Source of the DNA: Flavobacteriales bacterium
GTDB lineage: Bacteria > Bacteroidota > Bacteroidia > NORP154
DNA: 5,665 nt
Reading direction: 5' to 3'
NCBI GenBank assembly: GCA_012965625.1
Contig: DTSC01000041.1
Coordinates: 1 to 5,665 of the forward strand
The stretch's first letter is position 1. Every line of letters starts with the position of its first letter. The notes beneath the pieces are model-generated. The model ran no database searches, was not told the origin of the DNA, and saw only the letters and a list, made by a program, of their open reading frames with translations. A program made the position numbers and the translations under genes. Shown here in pieces: positions 1 through 5,665 of this stretch.

Positions 1-1447
1 TTCACAATTTTCCAATGAAAATTTAGACCGGTTAAAATTCGGTTTTGGAAAAAGCTATCAGGATGCTATCAAAATTTTAACCCAGCCAAACCTTAATGTT
101 CCCGATTTTGTGCTTTTTCCAAAAAAGTCAAGTGAGGTGGGCTATATATTAATGCAAGCTGAAAAACATGAAATTACCATAATTACTTTTAGTGGCGGCA
201 CCAATGTAACAGAGTGTTTCGCTATTGAGAAAAAAAAGAAATGGGTATGTGCTCTCAATATGCAAAAGATGGATAAGGTTCTTGAAATTGATCCCATTTC
301 TTTGACTGCAACATTTGAATGCGGCATATATGGTCCCGAATTGGAAAAAAATCTCAATAATAAGGGCTTAACCCTTGGGCATTTCCCTCAGTCTTTTGAG
401 TTCTCAACTTTAGGAGGCTGGATCGCAACAAGATCAGCAGGACAGGAGTCCGGTAAATATGGCAAGATAGAGGATATGGTTCTTGGCCTAAAAGCTGTTA
501 CGCCTAAGTTTATCTTAGAAAACAAAGACTTTCCAAAGCATGCATCAGGCATAGATACATATCCCTTGCTTGTGGGATCAGAGGGTACTTTAGGGGTTAT
601 TGTAGAAGCAAAGATGAAAATCAACCCTATACCCAAAGCACACAGCTGGATAGTTGCCTTATTTAAAGATTTTGATTCAGGAGCTAATGCCCTAAGAAAG
701 ATGGTACAGTCAGGATTACATCCATGTATCTCGCGATTATCTGACAAGACAGAAACACAGATGTTGTCATTATTAAATAATGCAGAAACCAAAGGCCTCA
801 AGAAGCTAATGCAAACCCTAACAAAATCATATTTAAAGAATAAAGGTTTTGATAAACCCTGCATGCTCATGCTGCAATTTGTCAATAACGGACCTGAGGA
901 CAAATCAACCATTAAACATGCAAAGAAAATTCTAAGAAAGAGAAAAGCGGTAATATTACCTTCGTCAATGGCGTCAAACTGGGAAAGCAATAGATTCTCC
1001 TTACCTTATATAAGAGAGTCACTTATCCAGCATCGAATTCTATTAGATACGTTTGAGACCTCTACATACTGGAGGAACCTAATTCCTTTATATGAACATA
1101 TTAAAGAGGATTTAAGAAAGAAAAGTGATTATTTTGATAAGGGAGGCATCCTCTTCTGTCACATATCTCATTCTTACAAAACGGGTGCATCATTATACTT
1201 TTCATTAATTGCCATACAGGAAAAAGGAAATGAGATGGCTCAATGGAACAAGATCAAAGAGCTCGTCACAACAGCAATTTATGAAGGAGGCGGGGCAATC
1301 AGTCATCATCACGGAATAGGTAAGGCCCACAAGAAATGGTATAATAAACAGCTAAGTAATGATGAAAGGCTATTGCTGAAGACCATCAAATCACATCTGG
1401 ATCCTGAAGGCATATTAAATCCCGGCAAACTTTACGATGAAACGTAG
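1..1447 (+). CDS. AGPS-like FAD-dependent alkyl-DHAP synthase (5' partial)
   Basis: This is a flavoprotein of the FAD-binding type 4 (VAO/PCMH) superfamily. It most resembles alkyldihydroxyacetonephosphate synthase, which exchanges the acyl chain of acyl-DHAP for a fatty alcohol to form the glycerol ether bond. The frame is open to the left edge: 36 codons precede the GTG at 110 and read as family sequence (LKFGFGKSYQD, then VPDFVLFPKKSSEV), so the true start lies upstream and 110 is internal. Counting from codon 110, I see the FAD loop FSGGTNVT (27-34), HFPQSFEFSTLGGWIATR (91-108), GSEGTLGVI (156-164), DTFETS (313-318), a SHSYKTGASLYF segment (353-364) carrying the Tyr expected as catalytic base (356), and SHHHGIGK (398-405) with the His triad. 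The ETS, Tyr and HHH motifs favour AGPS over glycolate or D-lactate oxidases of the same superfamily. The visible part is 481 residues, so little beyond the N-terminal region is missing. It overlaps the next gene by 11 bases. The exact substrate is inferred. Confidence 0.85.
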   Translation, partial: SQFSNENLDRLKFGFGKSYQDAIKILTQPNLNVPDFVLFPKKSSEVGYILMQAEKHEITIITFSGGTNVTECFAIEKKKKWVCALNMQKMDKVLEIDPISLTATFECGIYGPELEKNLNNKGLTLGHFPQSFEFSTLGGWIATRSAGQESGKYGKIEDMVLGLKAVTPKFILENKDFPKHASGIDTYPLLVGSEGTLGVIVEAKMKINPIPKAHSWIVALFKDFDSGANALRKMVQSGLHPCISRLSDKTETQMLSLLNNAETKGLKKLMQTLTKSYLKNKGFDKPCMLMLQFVNNGPEDKSTIKHAKKILRKRKAVILPSSMASNWESNRFSLPYIRESLIQHRILLDTFETSTYWRNLIPLYEHIKEDLRKKSDYFDKGGILFCHISHSYKTGASLYFSLIAIQEKGNEMAQWNKIKELVTTAIYEGGGAISHHHGIGKAHKKWYNKQLSNDERLLLKTIKSHLDPEGILNPGKLYDET

Positions 1448-3017
1448 GACCCATCAACCACTAAAAGCTGATTTCCTATTTGACATCCTTATTGTTGGTG
1501 GAGGAATAACAGGTACCGGTGTATTATTAGAAGCGGGCAAAAAAGGATACAATACTATTCTAATTGAAAAGGGCGATTTTGCCAGTGGAACGAGCAGTAA
1601 GTCTGGCAAGCTGGCACACGGTGGTTTGCGATATCTTCAATATGGACATTTTGGCTTGGTGCGTGAAGCTTTAAAGGAAAGAGATTATCTGCTAAACACC
1701 TACCCTCATTTAGTAAAACCGTTAAAGTTCTTATATCCTATTTACAGGTCAAAATTGAAATTTCAGTTTTTTTTGGGCTTGTGTGTATATCAATCCTTAA
1801 ATATATTTTCAGATCTTCCAGGATTCAAATATTTTAATAGAGGCAAAACATTAATCAAGTTTCCAAGCCTAAATAAGAAAAAACTAAAAGGAAGCTTTAT
1901 GTATTTTGATGCCGTTACCAACGATGCAAGACTCTGCAGTGAGATCATCCATGAGTCAATAAATACCCATTCCACCACAGCATTAAATTATTTTGAGCTT
2001 ATTTCTTTTGAGAAACATGAGGACAAAATAAAAGTCATGTGTTTTGACCATATTGAAGGTAAAGCAGTAAATATTACTGCCAAATATATGATAAATGCAA
2101 GCGGTCCCTGGCTGGATGAATTGTCTCAGAAGATTTTTTCCTCGACAAGTAGATTTACTGCTCCAAGCAAAGGGACTCACATTGTCCTTTCAAGAAATAC
2201 ATTTCCCTTTGACTGCTCCTTATTATTTTCTGCTAAAGCAAATGATAACCGATGGTTATATTCAGTGCCATGGGAAAACAATACTGTGCTTATAGGTGCT
2301 ACAGACACAGACTATTCCGATCAAATTGACAAGGCCAAAGTGGATATTGCAGACGATGAGTATATCTTAAATGCCATTAACCATATTGTACCAGCATTGA
2401 ATATTTCAAGAGATGATATAATAAGCTCCTTTTCCGGTATAAGGCCATTGTTAAGACATGAAAAGATTTCAAGTAAAGACAGGTCACGAGAATATAAGAT
2501 CTGGTGGACAAATGATCAGGTATTAAATGTTTTTGGCGGTAAGTTGACAGGGTTCCGTTCAATGGGAGAAAAATCCATGAATATGATAGCCAAAAAGTGT
2601 CCAATAGATAGTAGGCCTATTCAAGAGAAAGATCATATCCTGAATGACATTGATTTTAATGAACTTCCTGAGGATTTTGTGAAGCTAATCAAAGAAAAAT
2701 ATGCAAATGAAAGCCCTAAGATATTTGAAATATGTCTGGAAGATCCTACAGCTATGGATAAGCTTCATAATGAATTTGATATATATTTAGCTGAAATAAT
2801 CTATTTTGCCAGGCATCAGAGTTGTTATCATATTGAGGATGTTTTAGGAAGGAGACTTTCACTTTCATATGTTATGACCAAGGTTAAAGAACAAGAAGAA
2901 ATTGTTAAGAAAACAGCAGATATACTAAAGATAGAATGTGGTTGGAATGAGCAAGAATATGTTTTAGAACAGAAAAATTACATTAACTTAATTAAAGAGA
3001 GAAACCTTTATTTATAG
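1437..3017 (+). CDS. glpD: FAD-dependent glycerol-3-phosphate dehydrogenase, GlpD family
   Basis: The product oxidises sn-glycerol 3-phosphate to DHAP using FAD and normally passes electrons to membrane quinone as a peripheral membrane enzyme. The 526 residues match the usual GlpD length. The N-terminal Rossmann dinucleotide fold shows DILIVGGGITGTG (16-28), with Glu44 positioned to bind the FAD ribose, followed by SGKLAHGGLRYLQ (56-68). Substrate-site residues expected from E. coli GlpD are present: Arg65-Tyr66, His248 in KGTHIV, Arg336 in FSGIRPL, Arg351, and Lys369 in FGGKLTGFR. NASGPWLDEL (220-229) and the VPWENNTVLIGATDTDY segment (277-293) are also typical. The C-terminal helical domain carries YFARHQSCYHIEDVLGRR (456-473). 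The ATG at 1437 lies inside the end of the AGPS-like gene, just upstream of its TAG. There is no clear Shine-Dalgarno sequence, so translational coupling is likely. Linkage to AGPS and a lipid kinase suggests it supplies DHAP for lipid synthesis rather than, or besides, glycerol catabolism. A role on acyl- or alkyl-glycerol phosphates cannot be excluded. Confidence 0.92.
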   Translation: MKRRTHQPLKADFLFDILIVGGGITGTGVLLEAGKKGYNTILIEKGDFASGTSSKSGKLAHGGLRYLQYGHFGLVREALKERDYLLNTYPHLVKPLKFLYPIYRSKLKFQFFLGLCVYQSLNIFSDLPGFKYFNRGKTLIKFPSLNKKKLKGSFMYFDAVTNDARLCSEIIHESINTHSTTALNYFELISFEKHEDKIKVMCFDHIEGKAVNITAKYMINASGPWLDELSQKIFSSTSRFTAPSKGTHIVLSRNTFPFDCSLLFSAKANDNRWLYSVPWENNTVLIGATDTDYSDQIDKAKVDIADDEYILNAINHIVPALNISRDDIISSFSGIRPLLRHEKISSKDRSREYKIWWTNDQVLNVFGGKLTGFRSMGEKSMNMIAKKCPIDSRPIQEKDHILNDIDFNELPEDFVKLIKEKYANESPKIFEICLEDPTAMDKLHNEFDIYLAEIIYFARHQSCYHIEDVLGRRLSLSYVMTKVKEQEEIVKKTADILKIECGWNEQEYVLEQKNYINLIKERNLYL

Positions 3018-3021
3018 GAAG
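3016..3021 (+). promoter_or_regulatory. Shine-Dalgarno-like AGGAAG for the lipid kinase gene
   Basis: AGGAAG overlaps the TAG stop of the glycerol-3-phosphate dehydrogenase gene and ends 10 bases before the ATG at 3032. It supports that start and suggests that ribosomes finishing the upstream gene can reinitiate here. It is the only convincing purine-rich ribosome binding site at any start in the window. Confidence 0.5.
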
Positions 3022-3031
3022 CCTTTAAAAA

Positions 3032-3946
3032 ATGAAAAGAATAGCTTTTGTTATTAATGGCGCCGCTAATGGAATAGAAAACCTAAAGCGTGAGCTAAGC
3101 AAAAAATTGCATGGTCACGAAGTTCTTTTCTCTGAGACAAGCTATGCAGGAGAAGCTCCCCATCTTGCTCAAAAGTTAATGGAAGATAATGTTGACTACC
3201 TAATTGCCGTTGGGGGTGATGGCTCATTAAATGAAGTTGTTAACGGTTGCATGAATACTCCTGATTTAATTTCGAAGGATACAATTATTGGGGTATTGCC
3301 TCACGGCTCAGGAAATGATTTTGCGAGATCATTAGGCATCACCAAAGATATTGATCAACTAAAAACCCTTATTAATGAGAATTGTACTAGACCAGTTGAT
3401 GTTGGGCTACTTAGATTCATGGATCAAAACGGCCTTGAAGCTTCTCGTTATTTTATAAACATTACAGATGTGGGAATCGGTGGTGTTGCAGCAAAAATGC
3501 TTAATAAAAGCTCTCGGTTCATGGGTGCTTCATTTACGTACCATAAGGTAATACTCCAATCCTTTTTTTCTTATAAACCTGTAAAGGTTGCCTTAAAAAG
3601 TAATGACTATAACTGGAAAGGGGAGATATTAAGTTTATGCATGGCAAATGGTCGATATTTTGCCAATGGCATGTGTATTGCTCCAAAAGCTAATATCTCA
3701 GACGGCAAAATACAATTGGTTATCATGGGTAAAGTAAGTATCATGGACTATATCCTAAACTTGTCAAAAATCAAGAAAGGAATACCCTTGGAGCATCCGG
3801 AAGTTACATATATTAAAGTAGGCGCATGTACCATAGAGGCTGAAGAAAATACCTGCCCTATTGATATGGATGGGGAATTTATTGGATATGCGCCCTTAAA
3901 GCTTACTGTTATCAAGAACAAGTTGAAGTTTTTAAATGCTGATTGA
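3032..3946 (+). CDS. Diacylglycerol kinase/YegS-type lipid kinase
   Basis: This is a soluble-type lipid kinase of the DAGK catalytic-domain superfamily (DgkB, YegS, BmrU relatives), expected to transfer a phosphate from ATP to the hydroxyl of a diacylglycerol-like or other lipid at the inner face of the membrane. The N-terminal nucleotide-binding domain has IAVGGDGSLNEVVNG (58-72) with the hallmark GGDGS loop, then GVLPHGSGNDFARSLGI (87-103). The C-terminal beta-sandwich domain contains ITDVGIGG, ANGRYFANGMCIAPKA followed by SDGK, and a terminal MDGEFIG (279-285) whose DGE is conserved in the family. At 304 residues it is full length, with no signal peptide or membrane segment. The ATG at 3032 follows the preceding stop by 14 bases, which places it in the same operon. 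An ether-linked diradylglycerol is a plausible substrate given the neighbours, but sphingoid or other lipids are also phosphorylated by this family, so substrate is unresolved. Confidence 0.88.
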   Translation: MKRIAFVINGAANGIENLKRELSKKLHGHEVLFSETSYAGEAPHLAQKLMEDNVDYLIAVGGDGSLNEVVNGCMNTPDLISKDTIIGVLPHGSGNDFARSLGITKDIDQLKTLINENCTRPVDVGLLRFMDQNGLEASRYFINITDVGIGGVAAKMLNKSSRFMGASFTYHKVILQSFFSYKPVKVALKSNDYNWKGEILSLCMANGRYFANGMCIAPKANISDGKIQLVIMGKVSIMDYILNLSKIKKGIPLEHPEVTYIKVGACTIEAEENTCPIDMDGEFIGYAPLKLTVIKNKLKFLNAD

Positions 3947-3960
3947 TTATTAGAATCTAA

Positions 3961-3984
3961 CTTTATCTTAATAAATGGATAAGG
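3961..3984 (+). terminator. Weak hairpin in the convergent gap, possible terminator
   Basis: CTTTATC (3961-3967) can pair with GATAAGG (3978-3984), giving 7 pairs including one G-U around a 10-base loop, in the 47-base gap between convergent genes. The stem is AT-rich and there is no clean run of T after it on either strand, so it is a poor intrinsic terminator. It is listed because it is the only foldable element I see where two transcripts meet. Confidence 0.18.
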
Positions 3985-3993
3985 ATTATGTAA

Positions 3994-5109
3994 TTATATC
4001 CAACTATGATCCCTAAACCATTTCAATGTATCCTTAAGCCCATCTTTCACATCATCATACTTATAAACAAACCCTGTATCTAGCGTTTTTTTATTTGAGA
4101 TCCAATAGCTGGATCCGATATACTTGGCAGACTGAGGCTCAACCATGTGAAGCTTGTCTATGTATCTACTAAGGTTTAAGTTAATCAGGATCTTGGCCAG
4201 TGTTAGCGTGAACAAACGCATAATACTCATAGGTAAAAAGGGAATATCTACTATTGTCTTTCCTGTTAGCAAGGCAATATAATGAAGGAATTCGTGGTAG
4301 GATATTACACTGCTGTCCACAACATTAAAATCTTCGCCTATGTATTCATCTTTCCCCGAAACATACAATGCAAAACGAGCGATGTCCTCCACATTAACAG
4401 AGCAGGTGATTGAATTCTTTGCACTTGATGGAATTGCAGGGAGAACTCCCCTATTAATTGAAAGAATAATTCCACCATGCCCGTAATTGCTGCCTGGTCC
4501 ATAAATCGGAGCAGGCCTAATAATAGTCAAGGGCAAATTGTTTTCTCTATAACACTTCCAGAGAAATTGTTCCTGTTCCCATTTACTTATGGAATACTCA
4601 TTAACAATATGTGTTTTCCTTGGTCTTGTAGCGCTTTCAGGCATATTTTTGGGCGAATCAGATTCTTCTGTAAAGGGAATGTTTGCATTCTTGCCTTTTT
4701 TCTTGGGTTTGCCAAAGACTCCACAGGTGCTCCAATGCACAAATTGTGTAACATCCGCTGGTAAAACAGAGATTATATTCTTTATACCCTCAACATTGAT
4801 CCTACGCAGGTCTTGAAGTTTTGCTTTATAGCTATACAAGGAGGCTGTATGGTAAACGATATCAACATCACCAGCTTGTTTAAATAACTCCTTCAAGCTC
4901 TCCTTGTCTGTTATATCAGCATCTATTAAGCGAAGGTTCGGATGGTTTATGTTTAAGCCAATCGCCTTCCTTAAAGCAATCTGCTCAGGATCATTTAGCC
5001 GCTGCTTAATGTCAGTACCAACAACAGTCTTCCCCTCCTTTAATAATTCCCTTATTAAAACAGCCCCTGAAAAGCCAAAAGCTCCAGTAACTAAGCTAAC
5101 CTTTGTCAT
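3994..5109 (-). CDS. Extended SDR, NAD-dependent epimerase/3-beta-HSD-like
   Basis: This 371-residue protein belongs to the extended short-chain dehydrogenase/reductase group (NAD-dependent epimerase/dehydratase, 3-beta-hydroxysteroid dehydrogenase and related reductases). It begins with the Rossmann motif TGAFGFSG (8-15). Asp33 at the end of the second strand points to NAD(H) rather than NADP(H). DADITD (63-68) and YHTAS (86-90) are typical cofactor-contact segments. The catalytic triad is Ser127 (HWSTCGVFG), Tyr172 and Lys176 (YSISK), and RPAPIYGPG (198-206) follows as in this group. A charged, Lys/Glu/Pro-rich stretch at about 134-168 makes the Ser-Tyr interval longer than usual. The 286-313 region is hydrophobic or amphipathic (LPMSIMRLFTLTLAKILI) and could dock on a membrane. 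The ATG at 5109 has no Shine-Dalgarno sequence. It faces the lipid operon from the other side, so it may be functionally linked but is separately transcribed. The substrate is unknown; a keto-lipid, sterol-like or sugar-nucleotide substrate is possible. Confidence 0.85.
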   Translation of the reverse strand: MTKVSLVTGAFGFSGAVLIRELLKEGKTVVGTDIKQRLNDPEQIALRKAIGLNINHPNLRLIDADITDKESLKELFKQAGDVDIVYHTASLYSYKAKLQDLRRINVEGIKNIISVLPADVTQFVHWSTCGVFGKPKKKGKNANIPFTEESDSPKNMPESATRPRKTHIVNEYSISKWEQEQFLWKCYRENNLPLTIIRPAPIYGPGSNYGHGGIILSINRGVLPAIPSSAKNSITCSVNVEDIARFALYVSGKDEYIGEDFNVVDSSVISYHEFLHYIALLTGKTIVDIPFLPMSIMRLFTLTLAKILINLNLSRYIDKLHMVEPQSAKYIGSSYWISNKKTLDTGFVYKYDDVKDGLKDTLKWFRDHSWI

Positions 5110-5135
5110 ATTTATAATATGTACAATTAATATCT

Positions 5136-5162
5136 CAAATATAGTCCTTATTTTGTTCTCAA
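5136..5162 (-). promoter_or_regulatory. Putative Bacteroidota-type promoter for the SDR gene
   Basis: On the minus strand TATATTTG (5143-5136) fits the Bacteroidota -7 consensus TAnnTTTG exactly, with TTG (5162-5160) 16 bases upstream as a -33 element, slightly closer than usual. The -7 box ends 26 bases before the ATG at 5109, leaving room for a short leader. In AT-rich DNA such a match can occur by chance. Confidence 0.4.
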
Positions 5163-5179
5163 TATTTAGGATAGCTTTA
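5153..5179 (+). promoter_or_regulatory. Putative promoter for the rightward gene at 5226
   Basis: TTG (5153-5155), 16 bases, then TAGCTTTA (5172-5179) matches the same TTG plus TAnnTTTG pattern with one mismatch at the last base. It lies 46 bases upstream of the ATG at 5226 and overlaps the leftward promoter-like element by 10 bases. The evidence is pattern only, in a low-complexity AT-rich region. Confidence 0.22.
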
Positions 5180-5225
5180 TAGAATCATTTAAAGCTGATT
5201 AAAATTTACACACTTATAAATCACA

Positions 5226-5665
5226 ATGCAGATTTTAAACTCATACAATTTAACACGTTATAAAGACGGACAACAAAAGGGCCATTACGAAAGTTTTTTC
5301 CAAAGGGCTAATCATCCTAAAGAACCCTTAGCATTTTGGATAAGATATACCATTTTCAATCCAAACAAACATCCTGAAGATGCAATCGGAGAATTGTGGG
5401 CAATTTACTTTGATGGCAGAACCAATAAGCATGTATCAGTAAAGTCAGAATTTCCTATATCGGATTGTTATTTTGGCAAGAACTCTATGGAAGCCAGAAT
5501 TGGTGAGTCCGTACTTAACAAAGAGCAATTAAAAGGGGAATCAAGTTCAGGAAATGATGGAATAAGGTGGGATCTTTCTTACTCGAGTTCAGAAGAGCCA
5601 TTATTTTTATTGCCTGATAAATACTATGATATATCATTCCCTAAAGCAAAAGCCCTGGTTGGCAT
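5226..5665 (+). CDS. Uncharacterised protein, possibly lipocalin-like (3' partial)
   Basis: The frame stays open from ATG 5226 to the window edge (146 complete codons), so the C-terminus is missing. The start is the first ATG after the divergent gap. No Shine-Dalgarno sequence precedes it, and the N-terminus MQILNSYNLTRYK has no signal peptide. Notable segments are KGHYESFFQRANHPKEPLAF (residues 18-37), WIRYTIFNP, GELWAIYFDGRTNKHVSVK, then an IRWDLSY strand and the PLFLLPDKYY and FPKAKALVG stretches. Alternating hydrophobic strands rich in Trp, Tyr and Phe suggest a beta-barrel. The layout recalls CrtC/AttH/tocopherol-cyclase-like lipocalin folds, which bind or modify hydrophobic molecules, but this is a guess from pattern and not a firm family match. 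Its codon and base usage look like the neighbours. Placement next to lipid genes would fit a role with a hydrophobic ligand. That the frame is coding is quite safe; the function is not known. Confidence 0.72.
   Translation, partial: MQILNSYNLTRYKDGQQKGHYESFFQRANHPKEPLAFWIRYTIFNPNKHPEDAIGELWAIYFDGRTNKHVSVKSEFPISDCYFGKNSMEARIGESVLNKEQLKGESSSGNDGIRWDLSYSSSEEPLFLLPDKYYDISFPKAKALVG

Noticed and set aside
110..112. GTG at 110 as the start of the AGPS-like gene
   Set aside because: The same frame is open back to the window edge and the upstream codons read as typical family sequence, so 110 lies inside a longer gene.
230..237. Run of eight A inside the AGPS-like gene as a phase-variation tract
   Set aside because: The frame is intact, the run is short and encodes a Lys stretch as expected in AT-rich DNA. 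A similar run of eight T at 1767-1774 in the dehydrogenase gene is equally unremarkable.
388..990. A 200-codon open frame on the minus strand
   Set aside because: It lies entirely antisense to the well-supported AGPS-like gene, its translation (Cys/Ser/Leu-rich) resembles no family, and it is explained as a mirror frame.
4477..4816. Overlapping plus-strand open frames opposite the SDR gene
   Set aside because: They sit antisense to conserved SDR motifs (including the Ser and Tyr catalytic regions), lack ribosome binding sites and show no recognisable protein features.
4904..5182. Plus-strand open frame of 92 codons spanning the SDR start and promoter region
   Set aside because: Most of it is antisense to the SDR Rossmann region and its hydrophobic tail comes from translating the AT-rich intergenic DNA; not supported as a gene.
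1..5665. CRISPR arrays, tRNA/rRNA genes, insertion sequences or a defence system
   Set aside because: I saw no regularly spaced repeats, tRNA-like folds, transposase motifs or terminal inverted repeats; the window is ordinary metabolic coding DNA with only 47- and 116-base gaps.

Overview
The window is AT-rich bacterial DNA, densely coded and free of mobile elements, RNA genes or repeats that I could find. It holds five protein genes: three in tandem on the plus strand, one convergent on the minus strand, and one starting on the plus strand and running off the right edge. The host may be a member of the Bacteroidota. The clues are low G+C, two gene starts (5109 minus, 5226 plus) with no Shine-Dalgarno sequence, and a TTG plus TAnnTTTG promoter-like pair upstream of the minus-strand gene. 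This placement is tentative because the protein families occur in many phyla.

Positions 1-3946 look like one transcription unit. It opens with the C-terminal majority of an alkyldihydroxyacetonephosphate synthase-like flavoenzyme (AGPS family, 5' end outside the window). Next comes a full-length FAD-dependent glycerol-3-phosphate dehydrogenase (GlpD family) that overlaps the first gene by 11 bases. Last is a diacylglycerol kinase/YegS-type lipid kinase 14 bases further on. After a 47-base convergent gap, the minus strand carries an extended short-chain dehydrogenase/reductase with an intact Ser-Tyr-Lys triad (3994-5109). A 116-base divergent region separates it from the start of an unrecognised protein (5226 to the edge), possibly of the lipocalin-like CrtC/AttH type.

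Read together, the genes suggest a glycerol-ether lipid module. GlpD makes dihydroxyacetone phosphate (DHAP), the AGPS homologue would swap the acyl chain of acyl-DHAP for a fatty alcohol, and the kinase would phosphorylate a diradylglycerol lipid. The SDR is a candidate reductase for a keto intermediate or an aldehyde/alcohol partner. The family assignments are well supported by motifs. The joint pathway is an inference: the DHAP acyltransferase and fatty-alcohol source that it needs are not in this window.
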